DNA of 64,000 nt, taken from Rhizoctonia solani (Eukaryota > Basidiomycota > Agaricomycetes > Cantharellales > Ceratobasidiaceae). The DNA is taken from positions 2,046,001 through 2,110,000 of the forward strand of contig NC_057371.1 of the NCBI RefSeq assembly GCF_016906535.1. The letters run 5' to 3'. The notes under the pieces were generated by a model. It was not told the DNA's origin. It ran no database searches and saw nothing but the letters and a program-made list of their open reading frames with translations. Positions 1 to 11,638 of this stretch are shown one piece after another; positions within the stretch are counted from its first letter, which is position 1; every line of letters starts with the position of its first letter. The position numbers were made by a program, and so were the translations under genes.

Positions 1-40
1 ATCTTCAGAGTTCGCGGTAATAGGCTAACAATGCATGCAG

Positions 41-422
41 TCAACGACACCGTCAAGTTCGATATCACGACCGGCAAGATCACCGAGTTTGTCAAGTTCG
101 ACACTGGTAACCTCGTCATGATCACTGGCGGCCGTAACATGGGACGTGTTGGTACCATCACCCACCGTGAGCGTCACGTCGGAGGCTTCGATATTGTCCA
201 CGTCAAGGATGTCCTTGACCGCACCTTTGCCACCCGGTAAGTCTGCATTTGAAAATGGTCGAAAAACAAAGGTCTAAACCACATCTGTCCAGAATTTCCA
301 ACATTTTCGTTATTGGTGAGGGCTCAAAAGCCTGGATCTCGCTTCCCAAGGGCAAGGGCACCAAGCTCACCATTGCCGAGGAGCGCGACCAGCGCAGGAG
401 GCAGCGTGCCGCCGAGGCGTAA
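41..422 (+). CDS. RPS4: 40S ribosomal protein S4 (eS4), 3' part
   Basis: This is the C-terminal half of cytosolic small-subunit ribosomal protein S4 (eS4), a structural protein of the 40S ribosome. Two exons are visible, 41-236 and 293-422, joined by a 56-nt intron (gtaagt donor at 237, ag acceptor at 291-292). The segment [14 protein letters not shown] is followed by the KOW-type stretch [18 protein letters not shown]. After the intron comes [10 protein letters not shown], then [13 protein letters not shown] and the basic tail [14 protein letters not shown] before a TAA stop. All of this is highly conserved in eukaryotic eS4. Bases 1-40 look like the end of an upstream intron (ctaac branch-like site near 23-27, cag at 38-40), so the gene starts outside the window. 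The ATG at 31 is therefore probably not a real start. Identification is very secure; only the exact left exon border is inferred. Confidence 0.95.
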
Positions 423-642
423 GCATCACGGCCCGATTTTGGAGTGGATGTGGTGTTTTCGTTGCGGTTATGCTGTAAGATTCATGATGTGTCTCTATTC
501 CTATGCAATGCTATGCAATCCATTGTGAGAGATGCATATATATAAGTAAAAAAAGCAATGAACAACAGTATAAATTACATTATCAAATTGAGGTATCGTG
601 AAGTGGCTAAATAAGGAACAAAACACCAGCTTTAGATCGGGT

Positions 643-3600
643 TTATACGTGAGGATTCCAACCTTTAGGGATCACGGGTTACTACAAGACAGTTGACAAA
701 CGAAGCTGATACACTTACCAACAAAAAGTTGGGACAAGTTCGCTGGATCTGTCGCGGTAGCAATCAGATCATTCACAGTATATTCGACGCTCATTGAAGT
801 ATCCAATTTTCGTGCGACAGAAGAGAGCGCACGATCTGCTGCCTCAGCCTCTGCAGTATCGAGCCCCATACCATCCATATCCGTGTCCGCTGTACCTTGG
901 ATGTGCTTGATTTTGACAGGGGCAGCAGACCTGTGACACAGGAATACAATTGAGCGTTCACGAGACCATGCGCTTTGGTCGATATGACCCACCATGAATG
1001 CAAAGGATCGTGGTTGAAGACTTCCAAGATGGTCTTGATCACACTCGCCTGGTCACGGAGCACACGAAGAGTCTCCTCTGCACATCTTCTGAATACGCCC
1101 TCGGTTCCAGTGGATCCCAGACCATCGACAATGTCCGCCGTCAGTCGGAATGGAACAGTCTCGGGAATTGGCAATAGTCGGCCCTAGACACAAGTTTCAG
1201 CACGGTACACCCCCAATGACCCTATGGCCATTCATCAAATGGACGAACCTGGTCAAAGGCAATCCCGAGATCAATATGCACTACCTCTCCTGTCATATTG
1301 TGAATCAAAATATTCGACAAGTGCCTGTCACCCAGTCCGAGAACGTGCCCCACTATTGACGTTGTGGCGACAGAACGTTGGTAGTTGAGTCGCATATCAA
1401 ACCAGGCGGTGGGGAGTTTGTGAGCTTCGGTAAAAAAGTGACGCATGACCGGTCTGAAATTCTTTCGGATTTCCATGAACATATCGAGGAGTACCTGTGG
1501 TTTCCCTGTCGCACGGGCCTTTCGCAAATGATCGGTGCATACAGGGGGTTGCCAGTCTCCGGGGTTGTACCTGATATCGAATGCCCGTTTGAGAACAAGA
1601 ATCTGGCATGATTAAAGGTGGGCCTACTTTTTGTGCGCATTGAGGAGCCATCCTCCTATAGGCATCGTGTTCGTGACAAATTCCAACAAGCCAGCTTGGG
1701 AAGCAAGTGGAATGACCTTGTAAGTTCGGACTCTAAGATTGCGTCTTTTGCTAGCACGATCTCGCTTCAGTAGGATATTGACGAGCTCGAAAACCTGTTC
1801 CATGACTGCATCTTGTCGTAAGTCGTCTTCTCCTTCCCCTTTGAACTGTACTAGGGTCAGACACTATTACTGGCTGAACTAAGGGGCACGCACCAGCTGT
1901 TTGTATCTCTCCCCGTCTTCGCCAATGCAATCGTTGATTTTGGGAAGGTTGATCCCGCCAGCGGTTGAGAATCGGGTTCCATAACGGGTCAATCGAATAA
2001 TGTTGTCTTCGTACCGGCAAGTCATATCGATGGACGTGTATGCTGTGGAGACAGGTACGTCCAAGTCCTTTAATTTGGCCAGCTCCATGTGTTGTGGCAC
2101 TACCTTGTTCTTGCTATCTTTGAGAGCCTTGTCTTGCTTCAGTGAGTATTTCGCCCATTGAAGGCACGCGTTGCAGAGTTGGACGAATTGGACAACTCGT
2201 TTTCCGACGGACTGGTCCTGCTGAAGCCTTTCCAGTATATTGCGAGCCGCTTCGTCTCGTTTAGTCTGTAACTGAGGATCGGCCGCCAAAGTTCGTGACT
2301 GGCGCCGGTTAGACGTAGTTACTGCTGAACCACCTGCACTTGTGGAAGCAAGCGCGTATACTTGGTAAAGTGTGTGAAACGGGTGGTCATGACAGAGGCG
2401 AGCCATGAGATTGCGGATATTTGAATGACTTGGGTCGGCAGTGGTGGACAAGCGAGCGGAAATCTGATGGGCAAGAAAGGCGAATTTATGCGATGGGATT
2501 TGCTGAAGTGCTCCTCGAAGTACCGATGTATTCAGAGCGTGATCCGAGAAATTAGCGAACCAGAGTGAACAGAATCGAATGATAGTATCGTTGTTTTCTG
2601 AATCATCTGCGACTAGACAGCGGGCGTACATTTCAATGGCTTGCTCCAAGAATACTCGCTGAGATTCGGTATGCCTATCGAACTGCTCGGTGTCTGCTTT
2701 GAGAAGTGCTTGGGATTTACGTTGTTGTTGAGTTAACTGGGCGTTCCCAGCAGATCTTCTCAATGTTTCTCCTATTTGAGCGAGTTCGTTCTTTTTGCGG
2801 TCCATCCTTGCCTTGAGACGTCGCACTTCGGGAGATAATTTGAGCGCCGTATCGTACTGCTCCTCTGCAAATTCGGCATATCGGCGGTAAACAATCGCAT
2901 GTGATGGATGTTGGTGCAGCTCTTGAAGCATTTTTTCAGCGCGCCAAAAATATTTCTCCCGAATATCCATGGGTTGTTCCAAACGAGCATCCGAAGCCCA
3001 TGTTCCCTGTTTGATGGATCAGCAAATAGTATGGGCGCAGTAAGAGAATAGCATACAAGGAGGGACAGTAATTGCGCAGAGGGAACCAAATCTTTGGGAG
3101 AACGCCTACACTTATCCTCCGGTTGGCCCAGGAATTGCTTGAGGAAACTGACTGCCGTTTTCTGTTCTTGATTAGCCCATATCACGCTCGCGTATTCTTG
3201 GGCGAATTCAAACCCGTTGTTCTGTGCACCATTTCCAGCCCGGATAATTGAGTTGAGTGCAATCTGGTTTTTTTGAGAATCTCTTGCAGCCTGGGACAAT
3301 TTGATGAGCAGGTCTTGCTCATATTGGAGGAGCCTCTTGGTGTCTTCGGAGTCTATATTGCCTATTTGCATGGCGCGATTTTTGTAAATATTGGCCCGGA
3401 TTAACGAGAGCCGAGTGGCAACTAGTGACTCGTAGTCTTCAAATCTACAATAGCCCATTGTTGAGCGTTATAAGATTGAGGCTCGCGTTTGACTCACTCA
3501 AAATCTTGTGAAAGCGACGAAAACGTCTTGTGGAAAGCTATCGAATCTTGTGGCTCTAGGAATTTCCGAACTTCACCGATACACATGAGTGCACGGATCG

Positions 3601-6600
3601 ATTTTTTGATATGAGACATATCTTCCGAACCAAGTGCTCTGAGACGCTCCATTTCATTCCGGCGGGCATCACAGACGCGTAACTGGATCACCGAAGGGTC
3701 TCTCTCCTGGTGAACAGCCCTGAGTGCGTAATAAAGGGATGAGCCTGGAGGAAGATTATCGGTGGAGACAGGAAGATCCCATGTTTCTGTGCGCCAACCC
3801 AGCGTATATCCATCGTCCGTTGAAGGGACATGAGCGTTCTTTGAACCATTGATCATTGTCATAGCCATGTTCTCAAACCCAAAAGATTGTAGGGAATGCA
3901 ACACACCCGGAGTACTAGAAGCTGATGCTCCAGGGCTTTCGAACATCGCACCAAAGAACTGGAAGGCTTTATCCCATCGGCCCTCGTGGTGGAATCGACG
4001 GATCAAATGTGACTGGATATCGTCACTTTTTACCATAAAATCCGTCAGGCTCGTCAATGTGGCTGTAGATATCGTAGAGGATTTCTTCGGTACTGCGGGT
4101 AACAGTATCATCAGGGAAATCGTGGATTCGATCCTCGTATAATTCTAGGAAAAGTATCCCAGTCGTGTAGGCACCGCAGCGGAGAGCTCCTTCACTGAGC
4201 AGCCGATAGTCGATATCTAACCAATGGTTGTAGACCAACATATCCCGAGGCTCTGGGCCAGATAGAGGATAGAAATTTCGCAAGTGCAACACGACTTGTA
4301 TCAGACAGTCGACGATTGAAATGGAAATGGAATCTCGGGTGAGAAGCTCGGTAAAGTAGGACGATATTCGCGACCTGGCGGTACCTGTGCCATATCGATC
4401 CTTGGGAATTCCAAGTTGGTGATCTTCGTGTTGCAGTACTGCGTGGACTAGGACAGGAAGAAGTTGTTTGGCGATTATTTCATCAGTTCGAACGACTTCT
4501 ACTAATTGGGCAAAGAATTCTTGACTTTTGATTGTGGATAACACAGCGCAAAAATATGAGCTCAGCGTGCAAATCCACAAGGAGTAATCTGTTGCTGAGT
4601 TCTTGAGATCTTCTGCCACCAATAGCTCATCCAGCAATCGAGGTTGGATTATAAGAGGAAACTCTGCATGTTGAGGGTAGAATGCACGTTCTTGCTGAAC
4701 TCCCCTCGAAATCGAAGGGGTCCCGGGGAAATTAACCAGATCGACCTCCAGATTCGATAGCCGACCGATCGTTTGATAGGCAATAAAGACCTTGGCGGGA
4801 TCTTCAGAATAAACCAGGTCGAATAGAACGACCAATATAGCTGACAGTGGTGAAGTGGAATCTCGTTTGTTTTTGACCGCTGAGGAACGATGGATGGCAT
4901 CCACTGAGTGTGCATCGTGCCGGTCTGAAGTCAATGTTCGAACGTTTCCTTTATTTAGGAAGAGCAGCTCAGTAAATGCCGCAGCATCTTCATTCTGAAT
5001 CTCGTCGCCCAGAGGGATACAAGATTTGAGGTGCCAGAAGTCTGCTTTCGCAAAAGCGGATTGCCGAGAGTCTTCGTAGTGAGTCTCATGATGAGTAATT
5101 GATAAAAGCCGATGCACAGTTCGGAATTTACTGGCGTTGGATGCGTAGTGTTGTAATATATAAGACATGTTATCCGAGTCCAGCTCCTCAGCGCGCAGAA
5201 CCAGCTCCGAGTATTTAAGCTCTCTGGGCCACAGCGCAAGAACATTGAGAATTTCGGGATGGAGGTTTTGAGCATCTCCTAGGGAAGTGGAAGCCTGTTT
5301 CTCCAATTTGGCGGTAACGCCTTCCACCCAATCCATGAGTTTGTCCCCCAAATGGCGCATAAATTCGTCGCTCTCTCGCGTGTAGTCATAGGCAATTCGG
5401 CCCATTCTTCCGAGAACTTCGAGCCTTGGTGAGCTTGAGGTAATCGCAGCTACGTGCTTTGGAACGGATAAAAGACACCAATCGAGCGCCGATTGGGCCA
5501 TTCTAGCAAGATCGGGCTGAGTAAGGAGGAGCGAATACCCATGTATGAGAGTACGAAGAAGAGTCCAATCCTTGCGAAATTGTTTAAGACAGGCAACAAC
5601 TATGCTGAGAGCACGTAAAAGGCGAAGTTGTTCGTTGACCAAGGGCGATTTATTGATAGCTGTGAATAAATGGTGCGCAACATGATAGGCAAGGTGTGAT
5701 TCGACAAACAAAGTCGAATGATTTTCCAGGAACCAGAAGAGCGATGCAATAACGGTCTGCGGTTTGAAAGCAGGCAAAACTGGATCGTGTACGGGAAAGT
5801 CGTATTCGCCCCAATAGTATTGGAATGCTTGGAAATCTTTGGCCGCACTCCTCTTTCCTTGTTGTTCAAAGGCGTTAGATATATCCTCATCTGGAGCCCC
5901 GTTGATAGTTCGAACAATGGAGACCACGATCTGGGGAGCAACTCGTATGAGATAATCTTGGGCGACCTCCTCCGGGGGACAAGCGTCATTGGCCCGCTTC
6001 AAGAGAACATCTTTGAGATCGGCAGTGGCCTCTTGTGACAATTTATGTGTCTCTTCATCAAGGCTCTCTTCGTGGTAGAAAACAACGGAAAGTCCGATGA
6101 CATCGTGGAAGCAATTTCGTAAACCCTGCGATTCAGAGATGCCAATGTTTTTACACAAGTCTTGGAACTGTTTGATTCCATGCGAGACAGGTTCTCTAAG
6201 GCCGCCGACGAGCAAAAGTGTAGGACCAACAAGCCTGAAAGACTCTTCGGTGCGCTCTTGCATGGAATTGTAGCCTAATAAATGAAAAGGAATCTGCGCA
6301 AGATCTTTTTGGGCTAAGCATGTAGAGAATGCGATTTGAGAAGCGTACGCCTCGAATAGCTGAGAAAGGTTGGCCAAGCCCATTCGATCTGCCACTGCAA
6401 TGAGGATGGACTCCATGTGGCGGCTGAAAGCAGTCGAATGATAACAGGTTTCGAGCAAGTGCCAATATGGGCCTCTTCGGACGGACGAGCTAACCACCAT
6501 CACGTTTCCCAAGGCCATGAACCGAGTAAGCATACCCTCAAAGCTACCAAGTAAGGGAAATTCAGCACCACCCTACTGCCCGGAAACGGGCTGGACACTC

Positions 6601-9600
6601 ACTCATCCGTTGTGATAGAAAGTTGCGCTCGTACGTCTTGATAAAAAGCCATAGGGTTGGTGTCGGTGTATTTCAACGATCTGAATACTCCAGCGGTGGC
6701 CTCTGCAGCCCTAACTCTTACTCGTATATCGCAATCGGTACCCAGGTTAACAAGCATCGTGCCTGGCAAGTATTCGGAGGACAACGCGTCTATTTCATCG
6801 TCTGAAGGAGTGGACCAAATAGACTGTTGCGGGTCGAGCGCAATGTAGTGGCTCATGAGCACAGTAAACTTATCCCTGGCCTTCCACGAAAGTATCTTCT
6901 GTGTGACTAACATCTCGGAAAGCCAGTGGAGCAAGACGCGTGATTGAACTCCAAAGTCCTTTTCAGAGTTATCTCGCTGGACCCAGAGGAAGATAGTACA
7001 TTCTAAGAATGTAATCAAAACAAGTTGCATCTTCTCACAACGGGGATGCGCGTAAGACTTGAGAAGGTCGCCAAGGTGATCAAGAGTACTCTCCAAGTCT
7101 GAGTGGTCCATATGGAGGTATTGGCGACGAATACACTCGAAAACACTGGGAGCAAGAGCGAAGAAGGCGTGACCATCGCATGATTGCAAAAGCTGTAACA
7201 GGTCTCTGTCGCGAGCTGGCTCCAAGGTAGGTGACTGAAATGCAGGAACGGCTGTTAAGAAGCGAGTCGCAAACGATACAAGAGCACAGGATGCACGGGA
7301 AGTTATCCAGCTATCAACAGCTCGCGCGCTCCCCTCAGAATTTACTGTCCTGATTTCTGAAAATCCATCGGCATCCAAACCAGAGGCCTTTTCTTCACCT
7401 GGACTAGCTGGTCTTAGACTGTGAAGAGACTGACGCAGGAACCGCGATAATTCTACAAATATATCTTGAGCCTGATAATTATCTAATTAGCAATAGCACG
7501 GTGGTGATGGTGGTCGTCTACATGCCTCCGATGAACGCCAGATCTTCTGCAATAATCCTCGTCGGGCCTTGGATTCCTCTTCTGTCCCGGGGGCGTTTCG
7601 GTGGATCATTTGAGCAAGAGCCCGCCGCTTGATACCAGTGTCTACGTCAGGATCCATTATTCCCTTCCAGGGCGTGTGCTCAATTGTATCTTCTCCCTCA
7701 TTAATTAGTACGCTAAATGCGACCAATATCGTTGCACGTTCGTCAGCCGCCCACCTAGACGCGGAAATGCAAGGGATGATATTCTGAATCAGGCTACACG
7801 CAGCCTTAATTACGCGACCATTGGAACGCATGCCATCGGAGACTAGCGAGGCCTCAAACCATAGAGCGAGGCATGCCAGATCTGCGGCCCTACGTGCCGC
7901 TTCACGGGACATGAGAGAGGCATCCTTTGCAGAGTCCCATTCCGCTAGCAGGGTACCAAGAGACTTGAGAAGAAATGCAGATGATTTTCGGGCACGGTCG
8001 TTGGGTACGGTGAGATCACTATCAGGTATTTGCGCCGTATTACTGAGTGAATTCGGTGCTATAGGCTCACGAGTGCCAGACCTACGGGACGCATTGGGAC
8101 GAAACGCGGGGAGCTGAGCATGGATAAGGAAATCTCGAATCAAATCGCTCTGATGGCGCTCTAGCATGACTTCGGTAGTTACACAATCAGGGAGGAGGGG
8201 GGCAGCGATGGGAAGGATACGACGAGTCATCACACAAGAGGCCTGCAAAAGTTCTAAAATATCGGCCAGTGAAAATGTGTCTAGACGTGCTCGTGAGTTA
8301 TTTCGCACAGTTTCTGTTACGTTCCAAGACTCAGATAGCCAACCAAGTACTTTGTCTTCAAGTTGCTTTCGATATAGACGGGCATCTCGACCAGCGATCC
8401 GCAAGCACTCGACCAGAAACGCGCACACGCTATCATGGGGAAATGAGGGACCTTGAACTAGGAGGTCAGTTGCGAATGCTTCGATGTCCTTGAAAAGCGT
8501 TTGGTCGTCGAGATGCCCGTTCCGAGCGATCGCGTTCGCTGCATGACAAGCTGCTCTACACTCTAGAGTCACACTCGTTTTACGAATGGCGTGCGTCCAA
8601 AAAAGCGAGAGCTCCTCAGAAACGGGGTTTTTTGAGATTGAATGGGAAACAGCCTCTTGGGCACAGGCAATAGCTGCACAACAAATAAACGCCCATGAGG
8701 ATGACGCATGGTCATCCTGAGAGAAAAACGCGAGCAATGTCGAGCACACCTCGGATTGAGTCGAAGTTGAGAGCTTGCTCCAGTGTCGATCTACCAGGAA
8801 TAACAGAACCTGCAATCGATAGATTCGGGTCGAGGGGACTGCTTTGATTTGAGACAACAGTGACAAGACCGGACTTGATAATCGCAGACTCTTGCCTCCC
8901 CGTCGTGGTGTGTCTGAGCTTGAACCTGTAGAAAAAAGCATCTGAAATTTTTCTAGTCTGGAGCGCATTCCAACTTTACGAAAAAAGTAAAAATTACCTG
9001 AGCGATACAATCGGCCTGAAGTTGCAATGCAGTCCAGGATAGTGCGTGTGACGAGGTGAAATCTGCGCCATATCGGAACGAGCTGGTCTCGAAGGCACTG
9101 CGGATAGCCTTTCGGTCTCGAATTATTTGTAGCCGAATGGCATCAAGTGAGAGGCCTTCAAGGCCAGAGCGACTTCCAGGTTCCCCGTCTAACGCCGCAT
9201 TCAGTCGTGCAATCGCATCGGATTTAGGAAACTGGGCATCATCACTCTCCATCATCAAAGGCATCAGAAGGTTAAATATAAGTACAAGTCCTTCCTTGAT
9301 AGCCCGAGTCTTGGTATTCCACAGGTCCAATAATGGAAACCAGAGTTGAGCGCCAAACTTCATGATTTCTCGTGATCGGTTGAGTTCTAGGTCCAAAAGT
9401 GCAGAGTTGAGCGCCCTATCGCGTCCTGGTGGGCGGTGCCTTCCGAAGGATGTTGGATGAAGTATTGGCTAAAGGAGTCAAAATAGCTTGTGGGGCACCA
9501 GGTATAGAGGTCATCATAAACGAAGCGTTGGGGTGCGCTAGGAGTGCTCGGATTAAGGCTACAAACTCAATTTGGTCCAATCGGGTGGATTTCAGGTGGG

Positions 9601-10256
9601 GACCGGAGCCTGCTGGTGGAGACATGATTCTTTGACGTTTCCTACGAGGGCTGATAACATCCTCGACCTCTTCGTCTGACCCTCCATTGATACCGGAATC
9701 GAATGTATTGAGAAGTTCTCCAAGGTCAGATTATGAGATAGACGAGTGCCTAGCACGGCAGCAAATGAAATTGCCATAAGATGTGACCACGTATCGATAT
9801 CAAGGTGATCCATATGCGGTCGAAATTCCGCTATAGTCCGAAGGGCTTTGACGTATGAAAGGGCAACCGGAAGGAATACGTTCCCATTATGAACCAGCAT
9901 TTGCGTCAAGTGAGAGATCAGTGGCTTTATGACTCGCCGATTCAAGTTGGGAACACTTCGTTCTGTCAGCCAACGGACGAAACCTGCTGCCTTTTCTAGC
10001 CGTGCTGCTGTGTCAGTTCCAGTTCTTCTGCTCATCTTCTCGCCCGAGCTTTTAATGTATTTATCCTTCTCATCCAGCACCAATGGGAAGACCTTTTGAA
10101 AAAGATAGAGCCAGGCCTTTCCGTCACCTCTTTCGTCAAGGTTGTTGACTACACTGTCACGTTTGAGGGATTCTTGAAGTATCTCATCCCCTCCGTGCGG
10201 TCACGAATTGTCTTGCCAACAAGGAGCTCCAAGGCGGTGGAAATATCTTGTGACAT
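643..10256 (-). CDS. TEL1: Serine/threonine-protein kinase TEL1 (ATM-type PIKK)
   Basis: Tel1/ATM is the kinase recruited to DNA double-strand breaks and short telomeres. The gene is complete. It starts MSQDISTALELL at 10256, immediately before a TAN-like motif (VGKTIRDRTEG). A long helical-repeat region covers about 9.9-3.6 kb (one 836-codon open exon, 6533-4023), followed by a FAT domain at about 3.5-2.1 kb. The kinase begins with GGINLPKI and has the catalytic loop GLGDRHLSNIL, the DFG-equivalent HIDLGIAF, and GRLLPIPETVPFRLT (about 2.0-1.0 kb). The last intron (663-718) must be removed to give the canonical FATC end NLSQLFVGWNPHV* (TAA at 643-645). Other introns that restore frame include 931-992 and one of 40 nt near 7.5 kb. 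Four places need one extra or missing base (10188-10191, about 9729-9733, about 9417-9424, T-run 4027-4031). All look like sequence errors, because flanking frames stay open and conserved. Confidence 0.93.
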
Positions 10257-11638
10257 TTTAAGCGAACAGCAGATAGTATAATTAAGGATTTTTAAGTTCC
10301 CTATCAATCAGCTGTAGATAGTATTAGTTAGCAAGTAAAACTAGACTCGCATAGCCCAAATTGTGACAGTTGAACAGATGGTCGTGGAGAATTCAAACTC
10401 TAACCCTGAGACACGTGACCGTGCTGACAATCGTATTGTTCGCTTCCGAATTTACCGTTTACGAGCCCGGTCTTGCTTCTCTATCAAACTCATAACTTAC
10501 CCCATTGTTTTATCAAGACTCTATTATGATTGGGAGATGCTCGTGTAATAATTCTTCTAGGATAATGTGAGCGCTCTCTGTGAGCCTCGGTGTCCGACCA
10601 AGCGCTCGGGTCTGAGTAATAAATTGCACCCGAAAAATCTAGGATAACGTGACCTTGAATTGTCGGCGAAGGGGCACCGATACCAGGAAGCTACTGTAGC
10701 TCATGCGCACTTGGCGCTGTGCGAACTGTGGTGGCTTTGCTGGAGCCATTCGCTAAGAACTCCAAAGGTAGGGAAAATTAGACACATCCATATGCCCTCT
10801 GCCAAAAGCACACATGAATTCGTAGCTAATCAGGCCCGATGCCTACCAAGGGATGAGCTTGAGATATGAGGACTCACAACGAGTAGCAAATTTTGCTCAA
10901 ATTTCACAGACAAGGTATCAATACAGGTACTTGTTCTCCACTATGATCTCCCGTGTTTATTTCCCTGCATTCTTACTTCCACCATTATTGAACTTACGCA
11001 TATATGCGATTGTTTGTCTGATCTATCTTGCACGATAAGACTAACCCTAACCCCTGGCGATGTTGAAATACTTCTATCTGTCTTAAGCACTGGGCGCATA
11101 GAGCTCCGAGCGGGAGACAGAATCCTACTGTGAGCGTGGGTTTGAAGCGCACATGTGAATTAGTGTCCTTGGCGTACCAGGAATATGTCCGTTGACGAGA
11201 TGGAATTCTATCATCTGGGCAAAATGAAATAATTAGGCCAGCGTTATCCCTTCTCAGGAAGAATTCAGTATGCGAACACACATTCGGGGAATGTTCTATT
11301 GCCAATAGTCCGGTTGACGGTACCGAGGTGGCACACCCAGCCTGTTGTGATGATACCGCCATTCGATACCATCCACGCGCCAGACTCACCCAAATCAAAC
11401 TAGGAGTGTACTCACTATACCCTACCACACCAGGGCCGCAAATGCATCGACGATCCTGGAACATTGCTATCCCTAAGAAACCTCCCCTGATCACTAAGAG
11501 CGCGGTTGCGCTTCAGTACTTGTACACAGATATTCATGAAGCAAAACTTAAAGAATAAAATTATATACATTCGACAAAAGCCAAAGCAATATGACCGTCT
11601 GTCACAAAAACGGCAAGATCCAAATTAACCTTCGGTAA
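10257..11638. other. Intergenic region between TEL1 and PSO2
   Basis: AT-rich stretch with no recognisable gene. It should hold the TEL1 promoter (right next to 10256) and the sequence downstream of PSO2. A 166-codon open frame on the minus strand (10994-11494) has no recognisable domain, signal or neighbouring exon. A short telomere-like run, taaccctaacccc, sits near 11041, but it is only two units. Confidence 0.5.

Noticed and set aside
313..528. 71-codon plus-strand frame at the RPS4 end
   Set aside because: It is an out-of-frame reading of RPS4 exon 2 and its 3' UTR; the correct frame gives the conserved S4 C-terminus.
11038..11054. Telomere-like taaccctaacccc (also cctaaccctaaac near 48210)
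   Set aside because: Only about two units, internal and flanked by single-copy genes. Such short runs are common in fungal promoters and do not mark a chromosome end.
10994..11494. 166-codon minus-strand frame between TEL1 and PSO2
   Set aside because: Long for this AT content, but with no recognisable motif, signal peptide or supporting splice structure. Too weak to call a gene.
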